DNA of 64,000 bases, taken from contig CM036632.1 in NCBI GenBank assembly GCA_020746105.1, forward strand, positions 5,518,001 through 5,582,000. Reading direction: 5' to 3'. Below are positions 24,501 to 35,109 of the stretch, piece after piece. Numbering within the stretch: position 1 is the first letter of the stretch; every line of letters begins with the position of its first letter. Below the pieces are notes generated by a model, which saw only the letters and a program-made list of their open reading frames with translations, did not search any database and was not told the origin of the DNA. The translations under genes and the position numbers were made by a program. The stretch comes from Trogon surrucura (Eukaryota; Chordata; Aves; Trogoniformes; Trogonidae).

Positions 24501-25600
24501 GCTGAGCAAAGCCCAGTTCTTTTGGGGTAGGGTGTGCTTTGCGGAGGAGCCCTTCATTGCCAGGGCTTGCAGAGTCTCACCGTGAAGATGCATGAAAAAT
24601 TCAGATTAATTTCTCCAGCAATGCCTGGAGTAGACTTGTTGAGCTGAGCTTTCCTGGTGCTGTTAGGGAATTGTGAATACTGTGGAGCTAAAACTATCTG
24701 CCTTTCTCATTCCCCTTCTACACTTCTGTATACTGTTGCCCCAAATCTGTGTTATAGCACTGTGGGACAGGCCACTATCCCCAACTGAGAGTAGTGAGAT
24801 GTACTCAGAAGCTAATTTGTGCAACCAGCATCAGAGTGCTTAGAGGAAGCGCGCATGTGGTTTCTGGAGCAGTGACTTGCTTTAATGTTCTTATCAACTA
24901 TTTTGCAGTCGTTGTTAAAAGAGGTCAAAGCTCATCCCCCTGGGTGGGGACTTCTTGAGCACAGTACTTATTATTAGGGCAATACCATCTCTTGTAATTA
25001 GGGATGTAATTCCCATCTCTGTAGAGAGCCAGCCTATAGCCTGGGTACCATTTAAGAGTTTCATGAGATGAATTAAGCAAGGATGGATCGAGCAATACAA
25101 TGAATTTCAACAGAGATCACTTGCCCGAAGTCCTGCAGGTGTTTTAGTCGAGATATGAAAAGTAAATACCTGCCCTTATCTTTCCTCCCTTTCTTTTCCA
25201 TAGTAGGTGAGAAGAATGACAATTGTTCTGGGTGCCATGCAGGAGTGACGGTCTGATGACCTGGGGTCTGGTTTTTTGAAAGATTACTTCATCCCCTGGT
25301 CCTTGCTATAGCAGCTGGGAGAATTTGTATTTCTTTTCCTATCAGACGCTGAAGATTTTTGCCTGCAAAGGACCCGTGTCTTAGAAAATTGCTATTGCAG
25401 TACATCTGAAGAGTCAGATTTTGGCAAGCTTCAAAGTATGATGTAAGAGATTTTTACTTAATTTAGCACTTCGTTAACTTCACTTTTTTTCCTCCTCCTT
25501 ACCTACACGAGTGGTAACAGTGCTTATGGTATTCTGCAGAGAGTTCTATAGTTTATATGCTTTGTATAAAATCATTTATTTAAGTGCAGAATAAATCAAT
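18581..25600. other. intron sequence without recognisable gene
   Basis: Contains a 176-codon open frame (+, 19285-19815) with no recognisable domain, a pyrimidine stretch near 21430-21455 (cctcctcttcctcctctt), a purine-rich patch near 22370-22420 and T-rich runs near 22800 and 23930. A TAAT-rich patch lies at 18905-18970. Nothing here could be assigned to a gene. Confidence 0.55.
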
Positions 25601-25604
25601 CAAA

Positions 25605-25795
25605 CTTGAAAAAAAAATGGGAAAGCGATCAACTTTGGGCTTGAAGCAAGGAATAGGTGAAAGACTGAAAGAAAAGAAGGACAAAGATGAATTGTGAAGA
25701 AAAATGGAAAAAAAATGCCATACAAAATGGAAGGAGAAAAGAGGAAAAGAACAGTGCTAAGACAGAAAAAGCAAGGGAAGGCCAGACATAGAAGT
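25605..25795 (+). repeat. purine-rich (A/G) tract
   Basis: About 190 bases are strongly biased to A and G on this strand (gaaagaaaagaaggacaaag, aaatggaaggagaaaagagg). It is not a simple repeat. Such strand-asymmetric tracts can form triplex DNA or act as splicing-enhancer-rich intron sequence. Confidence 0.7.
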
Positions 25796-28700
25796 TAAGG
25801 CAATGTATTTTCCTCTGTAATTGTATTCATTTGATGTAGATTTGTGCCAGGCACTTTACAGCAGTGTTAATGAGAAGAAGGAAGCAAGAGTTGACATCCA
25901 TTTAAAAGACAGAACTCAAGTTGCGGCTGTTCTTGGTGGGCGTGGATAAATTTAGCGCCACAGCATACTGAGTGTGGTGTGCTGTTACAGTCTTACACAG
26001 AGTTTTTTGAACGAAGATCTCAAAGCACGTTGCGTTAGTTTCAACGCAGTATTTTCCAAATTCTTATAGTCTCTGGTGTCGAGAGCTACAGCTGCCAGTT
26101 GTTGCTTTATCCGTATCTTTATACAGCTTCTAACACGGATGCTGGGTCAGATGTCCACTGAGGAGACTGATCCAGTTGTCTTCATATCATTCTTGTCCTG
26201 CAACCTTCTTCGGAAAGGGTTTTGCTACCACCAGGTTATCTTCAGGTGTGAGGCTCTTCACAGTGTCTCAGAGGAAGGAAACCTTACGAATGGAGCATGT
26301 TTCCTCTGCAGATTTACTCTGCCTTCCTTTCACACATCATCCCCCAGACAGATGATAGTGTCATTGCCTTCAGCCCCCCCCAACCCCATTAATAACTTCA
26401 CTCTAATTATGCACAAAGTGCTGAGGAGTCAGGTACTGCAGTGCAGCTTGCACCCCTTCATCCTGAAAACACACAGTATGGATTTTGCTGGGAAAAGGGG
26501 GCAGGAAAGGATGTTCGCAGGGATTACAGAAAATTTGCCTTCCCGTATGTATGGCTCAAGGAAGTGGAAAGCTCCTGCGCTCACAGACTGCTGTACTGCT
26601 GACAGATAGGACAAACGCTCTGGAAATACTCACACTGGCTCCTGGCAGGAACTCAGAGTCTCGTGGATTATCCACCGAGGCAGAGGCAAGGTAACAATAG
26701 GGGTTTAATTTAAGGAATGTTTTCCCTGCCTTCAGCACGTCTCTCCCGCTCACATCTCCCTTCCCTGATTGCGATGTAATCTCGCTCATTACTCCGTGGC
26801 CGTAACCTCCTCTCCCCCGTTTCAGCGGTGGAGAACCAGCAGCCAATTTGTGTCCAGAATTAAGGTTGTGACCCTTTCTGTTTCCCTCTGTGCTCGGCAG
26901 CTGCTGAAGGAGGTACGCAAAGGCTCTCTACTAATTGTTAGAAAAGAAGAATTTCTGTCCCCAAGTTGTTTTCCAAGGTATTCTGTAGTTTGTTTTCCTC
27001 TGTGCAGCAACAGTTTTCAGCAAGAGCGGAGGATTGATTGCTCCTGGAGTTTATTGGAAGTGCTTGGTTTTAAAGGAGTCTGAAATATTATGGAAGTCAG
27101 ATAGGAGGTAGCTGGTCATTCTCCCGAGGAGAAAATCTGGTTGTTCTCAGTGCGTTTCACCTGCCTTTTGGGAAATGCCAGTCATACCTAGGAGCTCTGG
27201 ATAACACTGTGTTTGCTTTTCCTAGTTTTACTGCTAATGCTTCAGGTGAATTGGTTGTTAGGGAAGGCAGATTTCTAGATTTCTTTTGGAAGGAACTATG
27301 GGATTATTCTCCCAACTGAATAAAACTGCGAGTTTTGGGCACAATTGACCCATTTGTACTCACAAATGTACAACAGCTTTGTAAGTGGTAATGACTTCTG
27401 TCAAATTCCTTTATTTTATTTGTCACTTTGAACTATCGGCTTATAGAAGAGCCAGAAAGACTCCTTGTTGGTAGAAAGATGGCTTAAAGTTGCTGAATCA
27501 TTACAAGCATCTTAATGCAGAAGCAACTAATCTTTTTATCCAGAGCTAGCTTTGGGCTCTGCTTTCCCTCAGGACCTGGTTGTTGTAGAGGAACAAGAAA
27601 ATTAGTGCTGAAAAGATTACTTTGCTATATGTGAACCAATCCTCCATGCTCCCCACATTTCTGAAAGCTGCTGAAATGTTGCGGTGTGGCAAATATAGGT
27701 AAGATCTGGAGGGACACCCAAGATGTCCACAAGGGCACAGAGGGCGTTTCCCGTTGTTTTTACATTTACGAGAATATGTTGTAGGTAGTCCTCAAAACTG
27801 TGGGTAATTATATTTTGCAATGAAATCTATGAACATCTGTTCCTCTTCGTTTCTGTGCCAAGTCCCAACCTTAGGAGCCCGTGTTGTCTCCGCAATAGTC
27901 AGATAGCACGTTTGCCCCCTAAGCTAAGTAGAGGTTGTGAGGCAGGAGAAGAAATCTCTCGGGAAAGGGATTTTTCTTTTAAGAACTTCCAGCGACGTTT
28001 GTGCAGAGAAGAGAAAGAGGGATGCAGAGCATGGTGGTAAGAGCAAAGAAAGCGTGGTCCGCCGTGGTGCCCACATGGAGCAACGTCCAGTTCTGCCCCA
28101 GCAAGCCAACAGCGAGCCTTGCACCGTGCCGTTCCCATGTCCCCTGCCTGACGGCCACCACTGCAGCACCCACTGCTGCCCAGCGCGGTGAACAACCCTG
28201 GGTTTGTCTTTGATCAGTCTAAAGAGGAATAGTTCAGCATCTGTGCAGGAGCTAGCTGGGGTGGGGCAGAGCGCTGGCAGGAGGAGCCATGAGAAAAAGC
28301 TCTCCAGATGAAAGAATCTACCTCCTCCTTTTTGTTTGGCAAAACCTCTCCTGCACCGCTAAGATGGCCCAGTTGATCCACCATTGAGTGATGAATGATA
28401 TTTGAGATTAACAACTTTATTGGACTTGGGTGCGTGCTTGGCAATGGGGCTCGTAACTGCTGTGTCTCAAAGAAAGAAATGTTTTTAGTGCCTCCTGTTC
28501 TAGCAGAAGTTTGAAAGTCTGGTGGAATCCTCTGCTATGAATATTTATCTTTTGGCTCTCCTTTTTTTCTCCCCCACTGGGAAAGCTCTTGGGTGATGGC
28601 AGAGATCCCATAGCAACTGCAGCTTTTCTTCTCTTAGCAATCGCAGCGAAACGTTAATGATGGCTAGCATGTTGCAAGGAAGAAGAATGTACTCCATCTA

Positions 28701-28990
28701 GGCTAGATTTGCAAAGAGTAAATTGGAGTGAAAATAGATTAAATCTTTCCACAGTTCAATGGCAAAAGAAAATCACCCATCATTTGCCTTCTATCTCCCA
28801 GATACATTAAAACGTGGGAAATGCTCCATCTCCAAAACCCTTCATTTCTTGACAGGCTTTATTCACTCTCTTTTCTCTGCTGTTTTTATTAATTTATTCT
28901 TTAAGGCAGTTCCTACTGTGCCAGCTCCTTTCACCATGTGGCGTAGGGAGATGTTTTTCATAGCTCTCACACGAGGAATGCAGGATCCTG
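25796..28990. other. intron sequence without recognisable gene
   Basis: The longest open frame is 177 codons (+, 26076-26609); its peptide resembles no family I know. A moderately CpG-rich stretch near 28050-28190 is open in several frames on both strands, as expected for stop-poor DNA. No splice-bounded coding segment was accepted. Confidence 0.55.
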
Positions 28991-28991
28991 A

Positions 28992-29138
28992 ACCCCAAAC
29001 CAGTCATGTCATGCACAGTCGCACCACATCACCGCTCACTCTTCTATGCAAGCAGCTGAAGAATGTTGGGCAAAACCAGTCCTCGGGGAATGCCAATGTC
29101 ATCTTTTGCTGTGCTGAATATTGATTATGTGTTATACC
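28992..29138 (+). repeat. dispersed repeat, copy 1 of a direct pair
   Basis: 147 bases match 31085-31233 at roughly 83% by eye, same orientation. Shared runs include agtcgcaccac, agctgaagaatgtt and atgtgttatacc. Most differences are transitions and several are CpG to TpG/CpA, so the ancestor was CpG-richer. Flanks do not match clearly. I do not recognise the family. Confidence 0.8.
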
Positions 29139-29691
29139 GTGACGGATACTCTCTGACTCTTCTATGGTTCTGTTCTGCCTTTCGCTTTAGGCTTTTACAA
29201 CATCATTTGAAAGGGAGCGGTGAAAACAAAAAAATCGAGGGTTCGAAGAGTTGCCTACCTTTTCTGTGCCTTTTGTCACACATTATAAGTCCCAACTAGT
29301 GCAGACAAAAAGTAAAAAAGAAAATATCTCTGAACCTGACTGTACTGTGAAAGACTTGGAGCGGTGATGAATAGTGATAGAATGGGGGAAGTCCAGGCCT
29401 CTGTGAGGATGCTCCCAGCTTGGCTCTTAGGGTTAAATAATTTTAAAACACCTTCTATGAAGGCCGTGACCTTGTCCTTCTCCTTCCATTTTCAGGCTTC
29501 AGGTTTATTGCTCTCCCAAGGAACTTGGAACAGTTGATTAACTCATAACTCACTAGTTCTTGACACATTAAGCAGCAAATTTGACTCTAATTAACAGCTT
29601 TTATTAACCTGGATTCCCCCTTCCCTCCTCCTGTTTCACTCTAGAGACTCCTCAAGCCGTTACAGGTTTTAAAGTTAAATTCATTTTTAAA

Positions 29692-29709
29692 TTTTTTTTT
29701 TTTTTTTTT
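29692..29709. repeat. T18 homopolymer
   Basis: Uninterrupted T run. Could be the A-tail of a minus-strand retroposon, but the sequence beside it is not recognised as one. Confidence 0.85.
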
Positions 29710-30448
29710 AATTGTAAAAGCGAGTATGTGCAGATGTTGGATTGCACAGCTCAGTGGGAGAACGTGTGTCTGACAGAACATTTGGAAAGCAAATATGGTC
29801 ACCTGGAGGGAAGCAAGAGGCTGGATTGTGATGAGACCTGGTGGCTGGCCACAGGGTTGGCTTGACACGGAAGAGAAAACCATGGAGGGCAGGTTTCCCT
29901 CATCCTCCCATATACTGCTTTCATGTACTGCTTCAACAGTTGCTTGCTAGCTGACAGTGGACAGGCTCAGCCTCAAAGATCCATCTGTGTGCATCAGCCT
30001 GGTGTAAAAGGTGAGAAGGGGCATTGCTGGAGCTGTTGGCCAAATTAGATGACAGCTCTTCTGCTCCTCCAGAGCCTGCCAGCGCTCTGCTGCTTGTAAA
30101 TATCTGCGTGGAAATCACAGTCCGTAGGGAACCGATAAGGGTTTTTTTGGAAAGTTAGCCTGTACGTAGTGTTCGTAGCTATCCTGTCCATATCCCACAG
30201 GGGTACGTGCTTCCAGCGAAGGCCATTGCAGCACACAGCTCTCTGGGGAGAGCTCCGCCGCAGTGCGGAGCTGCCCCGGTTTGGGCTGGGAATGGGATGG
30301 ATGAGGGACCGAGAACAGCTGAGGATGCTCCTCTTCTTTGCCACGGAGAGCGGCTCTACTGCTGGGCTCGTTTCTCGTTGGTCAGCAGATAGAGTAGCTT
30401 GTTGGCAAGCTCACAGCCAAAAAATGTAGGAATCCTCCAACTGTGATC

Positions 30449-30530
30449 CAGCTCTGCCACGGACTGTTTCGCTCTGTCTTGTTCCCCATCTGTGAAATGG
30501 GAGCAGTAATGACTCTGCTGGTTTGTCAAG
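30449..30530 (+). repeat. MIR-type SINE relic
   Basis: gctctgccacggactgtttc, then cttgttccccatctgtgaa, then atgggagcagtaatgactc follow the MIR core and 3' region (tctgccacttactagctgt; cctcagtttcctcatctgta; aaatggggataataat). Old and diverged. Confidence 0.65.
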
Positions 30531-31084
30531 GTGTTCCAATTCTGGTGTGCAAGTTGCTATTTTATTGCTTCCAAGTTAGAGGGAGGTTTTTCAGGCTTGT
30601 TCAAACATAGAAAGATGGTTTATTTTCAGTTTTCCAAAAACATTGTGGTGTAACTCTCCCAAGGAAACTACCGTGTTATCTTTAAAAAAGATGTTTTCAA
30701 TAAGCTTTGCTAAATGTGTTTCACCACTAGCTTGCTATGAATGTATCTAATCCACTTTTGGAGCTTTTTGAACTCTTGATCCGAGAGACAGCCTGCGACA
30801 GGGAGCTTCGGGGGTCAGTTCAGGGCTTGAAAAAAGAGGGGGTTTTATATCTATTTAAAATTGCCATTCAGTTCCTCTGGGTATCGTTTCCCTTGCATCT
30901 CGCAAGAAAAGAGTAAATACTTTCATTATTCTGTGCTTCCTTTTAGGTTTCTCCTTAACTGCTAAACAGCTGTGTTTTTATATTTTCTGTAACTAAAGCA
31001 AGTGAACCTCTCCCAAGACAACCCGCAGTGAAGACAAAGTGTTTTAGTGCTCCTAAGAGGCAAACTAGCCAAGGTCGGCTCAAT

Positions 31085-31233
31085 GCCCCCCAAACCAGGC
31101 GTGTCACGCGCAGTCGCACCACGTCACCGCTCGCTCTCCTATGCACGTAGCTGAAGAATGTTAGAGGAAACCAGCCCTCGGGGAACACTGGTGTAATCTT
31201 TTGCTATGTCAAATATTGATCATGTGTTATACC
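31085..31233 (+). repeat. dispersed repeat, copy 2 of a direct pair
   Basis: Partner of 28992-29138, 2.1 kb downstream. This copy retains more CpGs (gcgtgtcacgcgcagtcgc), so it is less decayed or less methylated. The pair may be two insertions of one retroelement family, two LTR ends of a degraded element, or a diverged local duplication. Confidence 0.8.
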
Positions 31234-33490
31234 TGCTTTTAAAGTTTCGTTCAGTTGATTTCTAGATTTGTAACAGCGCTCTATCCCTTGCTGTGTTGCT
31301 CAGACAGTTTTCTGGTCGCCTTCTTGACGGTACTTTGTCACAGAGGCTTTGAAAATCCAAGTAATTAAACCTAATCCTCAGGGGTTTGGTGTGGGGTTTT
31401 TTATTCAAACTTTTAGGGAATTCTTCTAGGTAGGATTGGTTTACTTTCTAAGTATTATTTTCACCTGAGGCGTTATTGTTTCTCGTTGCTATTTATTTGG
31501 TAAAAACAAGTTTTACAGACCTCGTGTTCTCTGGATCGCTCCTGAAAACCTTCTGGAGTCAGGCTGCCATATTGCCTCTTTCTTGCTGGCTGGTATACAC
31601 ATCCAATTTTAAGGCTGATTTCTTTTCTTAACAAAGTCAGTACTCTTAGGTCGTCAAATATTATGCTGCCTAGGTGATTTATGGTCCTCTGAGGATAAGA
31701 GATGTGGTACAGGAGCCTGCAGATGGTTTTGTGAAGCAGGTAGTGTTGCCAGGTTACTGGGAGAGCTGTCTGGTGAAATGACACCGGGGATGGCTTTGAC
31801 AGCAAGGAGGTAAATGTGTGTCTCCATCATGAGGGACCGATGGAATCCACTTTGTCTCAGGAGGGAAGGCTGAACTCCCCTCAGCATGTCCCTTTGCTGA
31901 CTTCTGAAAGGAAGAGGAAAGTAGGCTTCGTTTTCATGTTTCTATTTATTATGTTGGGAAGATGTAGTCTGAGTAGAGTCAGAGCAGGAAATAAATCAGG
32001 TGTGATCCTTGCATTGTGGCTACATGATGTTCATGGAGGGCAGTGATGGATGGTTTTCTTTGTCACCACTTCTCTGCCAACAACAATAGGAAAAATAAGG
32101 CTTCCCTTTTGCGATCCTAACAACTCCAAGTCTATGCATGAAGCGGGAGGCGAGACCAGGAAACAAGTTACCTCGAGGGGTTCCCTCCAGATCTGAGATA
32201 CCAGGTAGGAGGAAACTCATTAGAGATGCTTTGGTGAGTGGGCGTAGTGAGCACACATCTTGCAGGATGTGTTTTTTAAAGGGTCTGTCTGAGGTGAGCA
32301 CTGCACTAGATCTCCGCTTTTGAGCTAAATTAGGCTAATATTTGAACAGCCTTCTTAGTAATTTCTTTGTCAATTCCAGTGTTTATCATCTACCGGTGAT
32401 GTGTCTGAATCTCTGTGTGTTTTAGTTATGGAGTTCCTCTGGTTGCAGGGGCTGGAAGTGGCCCTAGACCCTCGCATGTCCAGGCATAACCTCTGTGCCT
32501 GTTGTCGAATACTAGAGGTGGATGTAAACCTTCAGCTGTGCAGAAGTCCAGCAGGACAGCGAACCCTCCATCCCTCCTTCTCTTATCCTCAGTTCCTTTT
32601 TCAAGCCACTTGTGGTAAGATTACCTTCTCCCATGAAGAGGTTGGATGATTCTGCTTTGGATGGACTGCTGCCTGCTTTTCTAAACTGTCTCATTTTATT
32701 GGTTCTTCTGTACTTCTCATCTCTTCAGGACCTTTTTGCTTTTTCACTTCTCTGTCCTTGAGGCCCCGGCTCCACGAGCAGCTATATTACTCCTTCATCT
32801 GAAGAGTATTTTAAATGAAACAGCGTTTAACAGGGGTGCGGACAGTACTCATTTTGATCCCTGCATCCAGGGACTTTTTGTTATTTTTATGGTGTTCTCG
32901 TCATGGCTTAAATGTAAAACAAGTGTTTGTAGGGCAGTAGTGGATGCCTTGCTCCACGCTTCTGCTTGGGGTAGAAGATACACGTACAAAGTAGAAATAT
33001 GCAGGATTATACTGTTTTATTCTCTTAAGGTACCATGTTAGCTTCCGAAGTTAGGTAATTTCTAAGGCCTTGTAATATTTTTTTATGAACAGCTTTAAAT
33101 AGAAGTCATTAGGCACTGTTGTTCAAACTTAATTAACTGTTCTCCTTACTGAATTGCAGTACAGTAAAGAGTGACGGCACTGTGGGAAGGAGAAACTAGA
33201 TTAGAAAAAAAAACCAAACGCAAAACACACCACCAAAAACTAGATTTAACACTTAATTAAAACACAGGACCTTTGGCAGCCGAGGTATCAGGTTGCCTTC
33301 TGGGAAATCAGGCTTTGGGGAACGATGTCTCCCTTCCCAGATGACTGCAGTTAAACCGCGTGTGCTTCAGGCGTGGTTGGAGCGTGTGCCCCTGCCTCGC
33401 TCCCAGGGCTGGGTTGCAACGTGTCCAGACGGATTTTTTTCTTTTTTTCACATTTAATCTAGCAGGTTCCTGTAGCAGTATTGAATACAA
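31234..33490. other. intron sequence without recognisable gene
   Basis: Mixed-composition intron. The longest open frames (31473-31805 -, 110 codons; 32736-33041 +, 101 codons) have no recognisable domain. I see no repeats or regulatory structure worth naming apart from short A/T runs near 33200-33220. Confidence 0.55.
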
Positions 33491-33499
33491 AAGAGTGGT

Positions 33500-33705
33500 C
33501 AGATTTTCAGCCCGTGCTGACAGCAGCGCGTGTGGCAGGCGCAGGAGAGTCTGAGCTGCGGTTGCCAGCGCGTGTTGCCATCGTCACGTCCCACCAGGGT
33601 GGCCAGCGAGGGAAGGCGGCGCAGGATCCCCTTCTGGGCCCCTGGGGGAGATGCCTTTCCCATGGCTGAGCAGAGGATCGCAGTCACATCCACGCGACGA
33701 GGTGG
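33500..33705. other. CpG-rich cluster
   Basis: About 16 CpGs fall within 205 bases (gacagcagcgcgtgtggca, ggcggcgcagg, ccacgcgacgagg). It stands out against a CpG-poor intron and lies about 1 kb before the larger CpG block at 34685. Open frames across it on both strands reflect composition. Confidence 0.45.
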
Positions 33706-34429
33706 TATAAAACTGTTTTTAACAAGGGAGGCAGGAAATGTTGTTGTCCTTCTAGAACGTAGTTATGTTGAAGGGAAACAGAGTTACGGTAACATAATAA
33801 TTTGAAGGTCTTGGAGAAAATAACGTAAGCAGAAAATGGATTTAGAGGGTGTTGACGTACATAGTTACCCAGAAGTGGTTTTTAGGCAAAACGAAGTTGC
33901 CTGGAAGCCTTTGCAGGATTAAATCAGATGTATTTGACTTCAATATTTAGAACGAAAGTTCTGGAAACTGCTAAGCTTTCCCTTCGCATTCAGAAGACAA
34001 GTGATGCTTTGACACTTAGTGCCTCGTAGCACTGTGTGAGGTCTCACTGGAGTGTGGAGGAGCAGCTTGGGGAGACCGTATGACCAGGTCCCATTGGGAA
34101 AAGGCTTTCTTTTAAAACAGCTTCCAGAGATGTCTCCTGTGCATCCGTCCTGCTGGGAAAGGGTGGGAGCGTGCTGGAGGCTGAAGGAAACAGAGCAAGC
34201 TGAGCTTCTCTGCAGAGAACAGGATTCACTGAGTTGTATTAAAGTAACCCCAGCTGTTGGTAATGCCAGCAAACACTCGCTTTTCCCATATGCTGATCCA
34301 TCTCTCCTCCATCCCATGCCTTTGTCTGACCATCACAAAACAATTTGGTTTCCTTAGCTTGGCTTTGGAGCCAAAGCAAGAGCTTACTACAGCTCTTTGG
34401 AGTAATTTTTACCTCCCATTCCAACTGAC

Positions 34430-34645
34430 TAGATTAGTCTGTAGATAATGCTAGGAGTGAATAAGAGCCTGAGCTCCGAGGGAGCTGGAACGTAATTACA
34501 CTAGATGAAGGGTACTCTCCGCAGCTCCTCCAAGAGTGCTGAGATTAGACTGTAATCATTGTTTGTAAGCAGACAGGAATGAGGGGTAATCAGCCAGGCA
34601 GCCCTGAGACGTTATTCCAGGAATTAATATTAGCTTCCTGAAGTA
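34430..34645. promoter_or_regulatory. possible conserved non-coding element beside the CpG block
   Basis: Contains TAGATTAGTCTGTAGATAAT, cgtaattacactag, gattagactgtaatcattg and ggaattaatattagc. Repeated GATTAG and TAAT cores in unique sequence suggest a homeodomain-type enhancer. Immediately next to a CpG island-like block. Inference only. Confidence 0.3.
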
Positions 34646-34684
34646 GCTCATCAATTCACACTTACATGAAACTACAGAAATCAA

Positions 34685-35100
34685 CAGGTCCCGTCTTCCC
34701 ACCACGCGAGCTGCCGAAAGGGCTGGAGGGAGCTTGGGGATCGCTGGGTCGAACCGGCACATGCGGAGCGGTGACGGGGCTGTCCGGGAGGAGGGAGTCC
34801 GTCTTCTTAAGAAGCGCGGCGGGTCCCTTCGCTCTGCGGGGAGACTGGCTGCTGCAGTCCCTGGTTGTCTACAAAGAGATTGGTTAATGCAGCGCCGGGA
34901 AAGAGCTCTGAAGCGTGCAGCCTGGAACTGCAGCCTGGGCTGGCGGGTTGGTGCCCACGGAGAGCGAGCCGGGTTCCCTGTGCTGGGCAGGGGAAGGAGA
35001 TTGCTTTTTTCTTCCGCCGTCATCTTTAGCCTGCAGAGCTGCGGCAGGAGGGAGGGAGGGCCTGCGTTGGGAAGGAGCGGGGAAGTTTCTTTTCGGTTTT
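34685..35100. promoter_or_regulatory. CpG island-like block within the intron
   Basis: I count about 30 CpGs in 420 bases, 17 of them between 34681 and 34860 (gtcgaaccggcacatgcgg, agcgcggcggg), with high GC. I estimate observed/expected CpG near 0.7, which meets usual island criteria. Open frames on both strands (for example 155 codons -, 34556-35023) look like stop-poor GC-rich DNA rather than genes. It ends in a GGGA-rich patch at 35048-35060. It could be an internal or antisense promoter. Confidence 0.6.
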
Positions 35101-35109
35101 GAAGAAAAT

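Noticed and set aside
26076..26609. 177-codon open frame on the + strand
   Set aside because: Peptide shows no family resemblance; no supporting signals.
34556..35023. 155-codon Arg/Pro-rich frame on the - strand
   Set aside because: Typical of CpG island composition; treated as a regulatory block instead.
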